A stretch of 5,968 bases of DNA from positions 5,056 through 11,023 of the forward strand of contig JAGWAQ010000107.1 in assembly GCA_021296375.1 (NCBI GenBank), given 5' to 3'. The position numbers and the translations under genes are program-made. Shown here piece after piece: positions 1 to 5,554 of this stretch. The notes below the pieces were generated by a model. The model had not been told where the DNA came from. It ran no database searches and worked only from the letters and a program-made list of their open reading frames with translations. Position 1 is the stretch's first letter. Every line of letters begins with the position of its first letter. The DNA is from Alphaproteobacteria bacterium (GTDB taxonomy: Bacteria; Pseudomonadota; Alphaproteobacteria; Puniceispirillales; UBA1172).

Positions 1-212
1 AACTGGACGCTGACCCCGCCCGCTCCATCATGGTGGGGGAGAGTATCGCTGATTTCGGCGCGGCGCGAAACGCCGGTGCCAAGGTTATTCTGGTGGATTG
101 GGGGTATTCGGCCCATGATGTCCACGCCATGGGGGCGGATGCTGTCATTTCATCCTATGCGGAATTTGATGCCGCGGTGGCGCGGGTGATGGCCAGCGAG
201 ATGGCGAGCTAA
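1..212 (+). CDS. gph: Phosphoglycolate phosphatase (HAD family), C-terminal part
   Basis: This is the 3' end of a gene that enters from the left edge; 69 codons are visible in frame from base 3 to the TAA at 210-212. The visible part matches the end of a HAD-superfamily phosphatase. Motif IV reads MVGESIADFGAARNAG, followed by a hydrophobic strand (KVILVDWGYS) and then GADAVISSYAEF, the usual closing pattern of Gph proteins. Gph dephosphorylates 2-phosphoglycolate to glycolate in the cytoplasm, clearing a product of DNA repair and, in autotrophs, of Rubisco oxygenation. The glycolate oxidase operon further downstream uses the product, which supports the call. Motif IV has Glu (codon 39-41) where most relatives have Asp. 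The ATG at 30 is internal to the domain and is not a start. Another HAD phosphatase of the same subfamily remains possible because the catalytic N-terminal half lies outside the window. Confidence 0.8.
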   Translation, partial: LDADPARSIMVGESIADFGAARNAGAKVILVDWGYSAHDVHAMGADAVISSYAEFDAAVARVMASEMAS

Positions 213-227
213 AGGCGCGGAATAATA

Positions 228-248
228 GGGCCTCCCTTTGGGGGGCTT
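228..248 (+). terminator. Possible terminator hairpin after gph
   Basis: A GC-rich hairpin starts 18 bp after the gph stop. Arm GCCTCCC (230-236) pairs with GGGGGGC (240-246) through one G-U pair, with a TTT loop. Only two T residues follow directly, so it lacks a proper U-tract and may be a weak terminator or an mRNA-stabilising stem. Confidence 0.35.
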
Positions 249-335
249 GCGAAACGCCTGCCGCCACCCGATATTAAGACTATGCCCGGCAATCGAGCGC
301 CCTCATCGAGAGCGCAAACATCGAGACGTAATGAA

Positions 336-339
336 AGGA
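336..339 (+). promoter_or_regulatory. Ribosome binding site that sets the msrA start
   Basis: AGGA lies 9 bases before the ATG at 349, which makes 349 the best msrA start. In-frame ATGs at 238 and 331 have no comparable site: the first lies in the hairpin after gph, and the second sits directly on this site. Confidence 0.6.
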
Positions 340-348
340 CACCCCGCC

Positions 349-1017
349 ATGCTTTCCTTCCTGATGAAAAAAATCGACATGCCGACAGCGGAAACCGCGC
401 TCAAAGGCCGTGATGAAGCGGTGCTGGAGCCTAATCCCCATGCTGTTAACGGCAATCCCATCGTGCCGCCATTTCCCGCAGGATTGGGCCGCTTGCTGGT
501 GGGGATGGGCTGCTTCTGGGGGGCGGAACGGGTGTTCTGGCAAACCCCCGGGGTCTTTACAACTTCAGTAGGCTATGCTGGCGGTCACACGATAAACGCC
601 ACCTATCAAGAGGTCTGTTCAGGTGCCACGGGCCATACCGAAGTGGTTGAGGTGATCTATGACCCGAAGGTGATTGATACCGCCGCTGTCCTGAAAATCT
701 TTTGGGAGAATCACGACCCCACCCAGGGCATGCGTCAGGGCAATGATGTCGGCACGCAATACCGCTCGGCGATTTACGCTGATGATGAGGCGACGCTGAC
801 AATCGCCCGCCAAAGCCGTGATGCGTATAACGCCGCCTTGCAAAAAGCCGGGCGCCCTGCCATCACAACAGAAATAGGAACGGCGGGGCAATATTACCTG
901 GCGGAAGATTACCACCAGCAGTATTTGCATAAAAACCCCGGGGGGTATTGCGGCATCGCCGGTTGCGGCGTCAAGTTTGAGATGCCGGCACCTTCGGCAG
1001 AAGAATCTGGCCGTTAA
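349..1017 (+). CDS. msrA: Peptide methionine sulfoxide reductase MsrA
   Basis: The 222-residue protein reduces the S-epimer of methionine sulfoxide, free or in proteins, and so repairs oxidative damage in the cytoplasm; thioredoxin normally regenerates it. Length and layout match the 212-residue E. coli enzyme. A variable N-terminal arm (about 1-48) contains the conserved PHAVNG stretch. It is followed by the catalytic GCFWG at 54-58 (nucleophile Cys55), GHTEVVEVIYDP around 95-106, WENHDPTQGMRQGNDVGTQY at 119-138, and the C-terminal YHQQYLHKNPGGYCG at 188-202. Cys201 matches the first resolving cysteine of E. coli (Cys198). A third cysteine is present at 206, three residues earlier than E. 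coli Cys206, whose aligned position is Lys here. No signal peptide is visible. It appears to be transcribed separately from rpmJ, and I could not find a convincing promoter of its own. Confidence 0.95.
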   Translation: MLSFLMKKIDMPTAETALKGRDEAVLEPNPHAVNGNPIVPPFPAGLGRLLVGMGCFWGAERVFWQTPGVFTTSVGYAGGHTINATYQEVCSGATGHTEVVEVIYDPKVIDTAAVLKIFWENHDPTQGMRQGNDVGTQYRSAIYADDEATLTIARQSRDAYNAALQKAGRPAITTEIGTAGQYYLAEDYHQQYLHKNPGGYCGIAGCGVKFEMPAPSAEESGR

Positions 1018-1040
1018 GCGGGAAAATCTCCCATTGGCCC

Positions 1041-1070
1041 TTGACCAAGGGGGGGAGATGACGCTATACA
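1041..1070 (+). promoter_or_regulatory. Sigma70-type promoter of rpmJ
   Basis: A near-consensus -35 box TTGACC (1041-1046) and a -10 box TATACA (1065-1070) are separated by 18 bp. They lie 24 bp downstream of the msrA stop and 61 bp upstream of the rpmJ start. Transcription should begin near 1077. The -35 box sits inside nested inverted repeats (1026-1059). This is inferred from sequence only. Confidence 0.65.
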
Positions 1071-1079
1071 CTCCCATCC

Positions 1080-1104
1080 GCCATGTTCGGCTCCGGCCGA
1101 TGGC
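1080..1104 (+). other. Hairpin at the 5' end of the rpmJ leader
   Basis: Outer arms GCCAT (1080-1084) and ATGGC (1100-1104) enclose inner arms CGGC (1088-1091) and GCCG (1096-1099) with a TCCG loop and a 3-base bulge on the left. If transcription starts near 1077, the stem lies almost at the mRNA 5' end and leaves the ribosome binding site at 1119-1125 free. Its role could be mRNA stability or autoregulation; it does not match any riboswitch that I recognise. Confidence 0.4.
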
Positions 1105-1131
1105 TCCACTTATTAACCAGAAGAGTAAGCT

Positions 1132-1257
1132 ATGAAAGTCGCCAGCTCACTGAAAACGCTGAAGTCCCGTGACCGCAACTGTCAGGTCGTGCGCCGTCGT
1201 GGCCGCCTCTACGTGATCAACAAGAAGAACCCGCGTATGAAGGCACGTCAGGGCTAA
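1132..1257 (+). CDS. rpmJ: Large-subunit ribosomal protein L36 (bL36), zinc-free type
   Basis: The complete 41-residue protein starts MKVASSLKTLKSRDRNCQVV and ends NPRMKARQG. L36 is the smallest 50S protein and binds 23S rRNA near the base of the stalk region. It is rich in Arg and Lys, with the family core VVRRRGRLYVINK at residues 19-31. Classical L36 has a zinc ribbon of three Cys and one His; here only Cys17 remains, so it belongs to the zinc-independent form like E. coli YkgO. That form is also 41 residues and is the usual one in alphaproteobacteria. A ribosome binding site AGAAGAG (1119-1125) lies 6 bases before the ATG. The gene stands alone between its own promoter and a strong terminator, not in the spc ribosomal protein operon. 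Confidence 0.95.
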   Translation: MKVASSLKTLKSRDRNCQVVRRRGRLYVINKKNPRMKARQG

Positions 1258-1290
1258 ACAGCCCCGATTACCCCTGATTATCATGGAATT

Positions 1291-1316
1291 AGCCCGGCAA
1301 ATGTCGGGCTTTTTTT
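1291..1316 (+). terminator. Intrinsic terminator of rpmJ
   Basis: Arm AGCCCGGC (1291-1298) pairs with GTCGGGCT (1303-1310), 8 bp with one G-T (G-U in RNA) pair and an AAAT loop. A run of seven T follows at 1310-1316. It starts 33 bp after the rpmJ stop and should separate rpmJ from the glc operon. Confidence 0.9.
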
Positions 1317-1381
1317 ATGGCCGAATGGCGCGGCTGTCCGTTTTTGTCCTTTCGGCGGTGACCGGTGCGGTGGGTTGCGGC

Positions 1382-1400
1382 AATAATTCACGCAATTATT
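1382..1400. promoter_or_regulatory. Candidate operator: AT-rich inverted repeat upstream of glcD
   Basis: Perfect 7-bp arms AATAATT (1382-1388) and AATTATT (1394-1400) flank a CACGC spacer, in an otherwise GC-rich region. The right arm ends 23 bp before the -35 box of the glcD promoter, a usual place for an activator site. In other proteobacteria glycolate genes are controlled by GntR-type (GlcC) or LysR-type regulators. The sequence does not match a site I can name, and no regulator gene lies in the window. Confidence 0.4.
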
Positions 1401-1423
1401 CCGGTCAAGGCATTCGGTCGCGA

Positions 1424-1453
1424 TTGATTCGCTTTCAAAAACCGGTTTATAAT
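1424..1453 (+). promoter_or_regulatory. Sigma70-type promoter of the glcDEF operon
   Basis: A -35 box TTGATT (1424-1429) and a perfect -10 box TATAAT (1448-1453) are spaced 18 bp apart, 47 bp upstream of the glcD ATG. The expected start of transcription is near 1460, giving a leader of about 40 bases. The palindrome AAACCGGTTT (1439-1448) lies in the spacer and touches the -10 box, so a protein bound there could block RNA polymerase. Confidence 0.65.
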
Positions 1454-1489
1454 TTGGCGATAAAATATCTCCTGAATTTTCTTCTTATT

Positions 1490-1496
1490 GAGGTGA
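1490..1496 (+). promoter_or_regulatory. Ribosome binding site of glcD
   Basis: GAGGTGA matches the 16S anti-Shine-Dalgarno end well. From its GAGG core there are 7 bases to the ATG at 1501 and 13 to the in-frame ATG at 1507, so 1501 is preferred. Confidence 0.7.
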
Positions 1497-1500
1497 CGAC

Positions 1501-2988
1501 ATGCAAATGCCGACCCCTGATCAGGACATGATCGCACGCAAGTCCATCATTGCCGCGGATCTGGCCGCCTTGATTGGCGCCGATGGCGTGATCGCGGATG
1601 ACGGCGCGATGAGTGTGTTTGAAAGCGACGGGCTGAACGGCTACCGCGCGACGCCAATGGTGGTGGCCTTGCCCGCAACCACCGCTGATGTCGCCAAGCT
1701 GATGCGCTATTGCCGTGACAATGACGTCAAGATCGTGCCGCGAGGGGCGGGGACATCGCTGTCAGGGGGCGCCTTGCCGCTGGAAGACGGGGTGGTGATC
1801 GGCTTGAGCCGCATGAACCGTATTCTGGATATTGATTACGACAACCGCGCGGTGGTCGCCCAGCCCGGCGTCACCAACCTTGCCATCACCCATGCGGTGG
1901 AGGGCAAGGGCTATTATTATGCCCCCGACCCGTCGAGCCAGATCGCCTGTTCCATCGGCGGCAATGTGGCGGAAAATTCAGGCGGCGTGCATTGCCTGAA
2001 ATACGGGCTTACCACCAATAACCTTCTGGGGATTGAGATGGTGACCATGGATGGTGAGGTTATCACCCTTGGCGGCAAGCATCTGGATGCCGGCGGCTAT
2101 GACCTGCTCGGGGTCATGACAGGGTCGGAAGGTCTTTTGGGTATTGTCACGGAAGTCACGGTGCGGATTCTGCAAAAGCCGGCGACGCGCAAGGCGCTCC
2201 TGATCGGGTTTGACGAAGCGTTGCGCGCAGGTGAAGCGGTGGGGGCGGTGATTGCCAAAGGCATCATCCCGGCAGGAATGGAAATGATGGATAACCCTGC
2301 CATTAACGCCGCCGAGGATTTCGTGTCGGCGGGCTATCCGCGCGAAGCGGACGCTTTGCTGATTGTTGAGCTGGACGGGCCGGAAGCGGAAGTCACCGCC
2401 TTGACGGCGCGTGTTGCGGAAATTGTCAAAGCCAGGGGCGCGACGTCCATCCGTGTGTCGGAAACCGAAGAAGAGCGTGAGCTGTTCTGGGCCGGGCGGA
2501 AATCCGCCTTTCCCGCAATCGGCCGTATTTCGCCGGATTACCTTTGCATGGATGGCACGATCCCGCGCCGCCAGTTGCCGGAAATGTTGTCGCGCATGTC
2601 CCGCATGAGCCAGCAGTTCGGCCTTCGTGTCGCCAATGTCTTTCACGCCGGTGATGGCAATCTCCACCCTCTGATCCTGTTTGATGCCAATGAGCCGGGT
2701 GACCTTGAGCGCGCCGAAGAATTTGGCGCCGCGATCCTCAAGGCTTGCGTCGAGCTTGGCGGCGTCCTGACCGGTGAGCATGGCGTCGGCGTTGAAAAAC
2801 GAGACCTGATGGGGGAAATGTTCTCCGAAGACGACCTGAAGCAACAGCAACGCCTGAAATGCGCGTTTGACCCGGGTCATCTGCTGAACCCCGGGAAGGT
2901 CTTTCCTGTTCTGCATCGTTGCGCGGAACTCGGGCGTCTTCATGTCCATCATGGTAAACTTCCCCACCCTGATCTGCCGCGGTTCTGA
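1501..2988 (+). CDS. glcD: Glycolate oxidase subunit GlcD (FAD-linked)
   Basis: The 495-residue protein (E. coli GlcD is 499) is the main catalytic flavoprotein of glycolate oxidase, which turns glycolate into glyoxylate and feeds electrons to the respiratory chain. The FAD-binding PCMH-type domain spans about 50-228, with PRGAGTSLSGG at 80-90, PDPSS at 142-146 and NVAENSGGVHCLKYG at 155-169. The C-terminal FAD-oxidase domain holds FHAGDGNLHP at 381-390, GEHGVGVEK at 425-433 and LLNPGKVFP at 461-469. The tail LHRCAELGRLHVHHGKLP (471-488) is typical of true GlcD and argues against a plain D-lactate dehydrogenase or D-2-hydroxyglutarate dehydrogenase paralogue. It is first in the operon, has its own promoter and ribosome binding site, and its TGA shares one base with the glcE ATG. 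Confidence 0.95.
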   Translation: MQMPTPDQDMIARKSIIAADLAALIGADGVIADDGAMSVFESDGLNGYRATPMVVALPATTADVAKLMRYCRDNDVKIVPRGAGTSLSGGALPLEDGVVIGLSRMNRILDIDYDNRAVVAQPGVTNLAITHAVEGKGYYYAPDPSSQIACSIGGNVAENSGGVHCLKYGLTTNNLLGIEMVTMDGEVITLGGKHLDAGGYDLLGVMTGSEGLLGIVTEVTVRILQKPATRKALLIGFDEALRAGEAVGAVIAKGIIPAGMEMMDNPAINAAEDFVSAGYPREADALLIVELDGPEAEVTALTARVAEIVKARGATSIRVSETEEERELFWAGRKSAFPAIGRISPDYLCMDGTIPRRQLPEMLSRMSRMSQQFGLRVANVFHAGDGNLHPLILFDANEPGDLERAEEFGAAILKACVELGGVLTGEHGVGVEKRDLMGEMFSEDDLKQQQRLKCAFDPGHLLNPGKVFPVLHRCAELGRLHVHHGKLPHPDLPRF

Positions 2989-4232
2989 TGCGCGCGTTCA
3001 CGACCCCCACCTTACCGCCGCGTGATGTGCGTGATGCTGATGATCTGCTTGAGGCGATCGCCAGTGCCGCCGCATCGCGAACCCGTCTTGATGTTCAGGG
3101 GCTGGGCAGCCGCAAGCATCTCGGCCGCGCCACTGATGCCGACCAGGTGCTGAGCCTTGTGTCGCTATCAGGCATCACCACCTATGAGCCGGATGAATTG
3201 GTGCTGATGGCAAAAGCCGCCACCCCCCTGAGTGAAATTTTAAAAGCGCTCGATGACGCCGGGCAGATGCTGGCGTTTGACCCGCAGTTGGGGGCCATGA
3301 CCCATGAGGCCGCGCAAGGCACTATCGGCGGGGTGATGGCGACCAATCTTTCAGGACCTCGGCGAATGGTGGCGGGGGCCGCGCGGGATTTCCTTTTGGG
3401 GTTTAACGCCGTCTCTGGCCGTGGCGAAGCGTTTCAATCAGGAAGCCGGGTGATGAAAAATGTCACCGGCTATGATCTCTCCAAACTCATGGCGGGGTCC
3501 TTTGGCACCCTTGCGGTGATGCATGATGTCACCATCAAGACCATGCCGAAGCCCGAAGATGCCGCCAGCTTGTTGGTGGCCGCGCCATCAATAGAGCAAG
3601 CGGGGGCGGCGATCCGTGCCGCCTTGGCAAGCTCGTTTGAACCGACCGCAGGGGCGATTGTGCCGCCAAAAGTCGCGGTGTTCTCCGACCAGAAAAAACT
3701 AAAAGAAGCGGCGCAGAACTTCCCCGTCGCGGTGATCAGGGTTGAAGGGTTCGCGGTATCGGTGAAAAACCGCATCGACGCCTTGTCGGGTTTGCTCAAA
3801 GGGCATGGCGAGCAAATGGTGCTGGCGAAAGAGGAGTCCGATCTGGTTCAGGCGGAATTGCGGGAAAACACCATGATCCCTCCCCAGAACAATCGCGTCA
3901 CCTGGAAAATATCCTGCCCGCCGGCGGTGGGGGCACCCCTTCTGGACGATATCCTGAAACGCCCGAATTGCCGTGCTTATGCCGATTGGGCAGGGGGATT
4001 GATCTGGGTCAGTCATCCGTCCGGCGGGGACAGTGGCGCTGAGGCCCTGCGCAAGCTGGTGGCCCCTCATGGCGGGCATGTGACCTTGATCAATGCGCCT
4101 GAAAATATCCGCATGGCGCTTGATGTGTTTGAACCGCAGCCCGCGCCATTGCACGAGCTGGCCTGCCGCGTGAAGGCCAGTTTTGACCCTCTGGGCATTT
4201 TGAACCCCGGCCGCATGTATGATGGAATTTAG
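2988..4232 (+). CDS. glcE: Glycolate oxidase subunit GlcE (FAD-binding)
   Basis: The 414-residue protein is the second flavin-domain subunit of the glycolate oxidase complex, required for activity together with GlcD and GlcF. It has one PCMH-type FAD-binding domain. Hallmarks are GLGSRKHLGR at 38-47, YEPDELVLMAKAATPLSEI at 66-84, GTIGGVMATNLSGPRR at 111-126, GAARDFLLGFNAVSGRGE at 130-147 and VMKNVTGYDLSKLMAGSFGT at 155-174. The C-terminus FDPLGILNPGRMYDGI (399-414) is the usual GlcE ending. It is about 60 residues longer than E. coli GlcE (350), the extra length probably lying in the variable part after residue 190. The start overlaps the glcD stop by one base (TGATG) with no clear ribosome binding site, so translation is probably coupled to glcD. 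Confidence 0.95.
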   Translation: MRAFTTPTLPPRDVRDADDLLEAIASAAASRTRLDVQGLGSRKHLGRATDADQVLSLVSLSGITTYEPDELVLMAKAATPLSEILKALDDAGQMLAFDPQLGAMTHEAAQGTIGGVMATNLSGPRRMVAGAARDFLLGFNAVSGRGEAFQSGSRVMKNVTGYDLSKLMAGSFGTLAVMHDVTIKTMPKPEDAASLLVAAPSIEQAGAAIRAALASSFEPTAGAIVPPKVAVFSDQKKLKEAAQNFPVAVIRVEGFAVSVKNRIDALSGLLKGHGEQMVLAKEESDLVQAELRENTMIPPQNNRVTWKISCPPAVGAPLLDDILKRPNCRAYADWAGGLIWVSHPSGGDSGAEALRKLVAPHGGHVTLINAPENIRMALDVFEPQPAPLHELACRVKASFDPLGILNPGRMYDGI

Positions 4233-4234
4233 CG

Positions 4235-5539
4235 ATGCAAACCCAGTTTACCCCCAGCCAGCTTGCTCATCCTGATATCGCCCGCGCCGATGGTATTTTG
4301 CGGAAATGCGTGCATTGCGGCTTTTGCACCGCCACCTGCCCCACCTATGTCATGACCGGTGATGAACGCGACAGCCCCCGTGGCCGCATCTGGCTGATCC
4401 GCGACATGCTGGAAAATGATGACAATGACGGCGAGGTAACCGGCCATCACCTTGACCGTTGCCTGACCTGCCTGTCCTGCACCTCGACCTGCCCGTCGGG
4501 GGTGGATTACATGCATCTGGTGGATATCGGCCGTCGCCATGCGGACCAACGCCGTCAACGCCGGGTGTTTGACCGTGTGCAACGCAAGCTCTTGATCAGC
4601 ATTCTGCCTTACGCGCGGCGGGCTTATGTCGCCCTGATGCTGGGGTGGCTGGCGCGTCCGCTGCGCTTTATTCTGCCGAAATCACTGGCGGCGATGCTGG
4701 CGGTGACGCCAAAAGCCATGCCGCGGCTTGACCCTGTGGGCAGTAAGGATCAGGTGTTTAATGCCGACACTCACCCCCCGAAAGCGCGGGTGGCGTTGCT
4801 GGCGGGATGCGCCCAACGCGCGATTAACCCTGACATTAATGCCGCCACCATTCGTTTGCTCAATCGCATCGGGGTTGAGGTGGTGGTGCGCAAATCCGCC
4901 TATTGCTGTGGCGGGGTGGCGCAGCATACCGGTGATGAAGTGGCGGCGGAAAATGCCATGGCCTCGACCATCAAGGCCTGGGCCAATGAGAAAAAATACC
5001 GCCGACTTGACGCGGTGATCATCAACACCTCGGGCTGCGGCACGGTGGTGAAGGATTACGCCGATCATTTCGCGAATGACAGCACCATGGCGGAAGACGC
5101 CGCCCAGATGTCGGCCATGGCTATGGATATTTCGGAATTCCTTGACCGCATCGGGCTCGGTGAGGTTGAGATCGAACGCACCCAGGGGCTGAGCGTCGCC
5201 TATCATGCCGCTTGCTCGCTCCAGCACGGGCAGAAGATCAAATCCATCCCGAAAGACCTGCTGCGCAAGGCCGGGTTCGAGGTTCGTGATATTGCGGAAT
5301 CTCATCTCTGCTGTGGGTCAGCGGGGACGTATAACGCGCTCCAGCCCGACCTCGCGCAGGGTCTTCAGGCGCGCAAGCTGAAAGCGATCAATGACGCTGA
5401 GGCGGATATCGTCGCGGCGGGGAATCTCGGCTGCATCAATCAGCTCGCCGACAGCAACGCCCCCATCGTTCATACCGTGCAATTGCTGGATTGGGCAACG
5501 GGTGGCCCCAAGCCGCGGGAATTGCGGTCAAAAATCTAG
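4235..5539 (+). CDS. glcF: Glycolate oxidase iron-sulfur subunit GlcF
   Basis: The 434-residue protein is the electron-transfer subunit of glycolate oxidase and probably links the flavin subunits to the membrane quinone pool. Two ferredoxin-type [4Fe-4S] motifs lie near the N-terminus: Cys25, 28, 31 and 35 (CVHCGFCTATCP) and Cys76, 79, 82 and 86 (CLTCLSCTSTCP). Two CCG modules follow, the first with Cys192, CysCys224-225 and Cys268, the second with Cys327, CysCys359-360 and Cys400. Between the two halves, residues 119-157 form a basic and hydrophobic stretch that could lie on the membrane surface; it is not a clear transmembrane helix. All expected cysteines are present. The start is 2 bp after the glcE TAG, so the three genes are one transcript. 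No terminator is visible after the TAG at 5537-5539. Confidence 0.95.
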   Translation: MQTQFTPSQLAHPDIARADGILRKCVHCGFCTATCPTYVMTGDERDSPRGRIWLIRDMLENDDNDGEVTGHHLDRCLTCLSCTSTCPSGVDYMHLVDIGRRHADQRRQRRVFDRVQRKLLISILPYARRAYVALMLGWLARPLRFILPKSLAAMLAVTPKAMPRLDPVGSKDQVFNADTHPPKARVALLAGCAQRAINPDINAATIRLLNRIGVEVVVRKSAYCCGGVAQHTGDEVAAENAMASTIKAWANEKKYRRLDAVIINTSGCGTVVKDYADHFANDSTMAEDAAQMSAMAMDISEFLDRIGLGEVEIERTQGLSVAYHAACSLQHGQKIKSIPKDLLRKAGFEVRDIAESHLCCGSAGTYNALQPDLAQGLQARKLKAINDAEADIVAAGNLGCINQLADSNAPIVHTVQLLDWATGGPKPRELRSKI

Positions 5540-5554
5540 ACGCCGCCAGCGCGA

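Noticed and set aside
238..348. Longer msrA starting at the ATG at 238
   Set aside because: The added 37 residues do not resemble MsrA, the ATG lies in the hairpin after gph, and a good ribosome binding site serves the ATG at 349.
1041..1070. Zur (zinc) operator at the rpmJ promoter
   Set aside because: I considered it because zinc-free L36 is Zur-controlled in some bacteria, but no AT-rich palindrome of the Zur type is present here.
619..1077. 152-codon open frame on the minus strand across msrA
   Set aside because: It runs opposite the conserved MsrA frame, and its start would lie in the rpmJ promoter.
1262..1280. Tandem CCCCGATTA / CCCCTGATTA after the rpmJ stop
   Set aside because: Only two imperfect 9-10 bp units, with no sign of a larger repeat family; probably chance.
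1424..1438. FNR-like site TTGAT...TCAA at the glcD -35 box
   Set aside because: FNR/CRP-type sites need TTGAT-N4-ATCAA; here the half-sites are one base too far apart and one is imperfect. The bases are explained by the -35 box.
1283..1531. 82-codon open frame between rpmJ and glcD
   Set aside because: It reads through the rpmJ terminator and the glcD promoter and overlaps the glcD start; it has no family features.
1978..2967. 329-codon open frame on the minus strand across glcD
   Set aside because: It lies fully opposite the clearly identified glcD, has no recognisable domain and an unlikely His/Arg-rich composition; it is a by-product of GC-rich codon use.
3699..4154. 151-codon open frame on the minus strand across glcE
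   Set aside because: Antisense to a well-supported gene with no motif of its own.
4682..5305. 207-codon open frame on the minus strand across glcF
   Set aside because: It mirrors the conserved GlcF coding frame, shows no known family and has no start signals.
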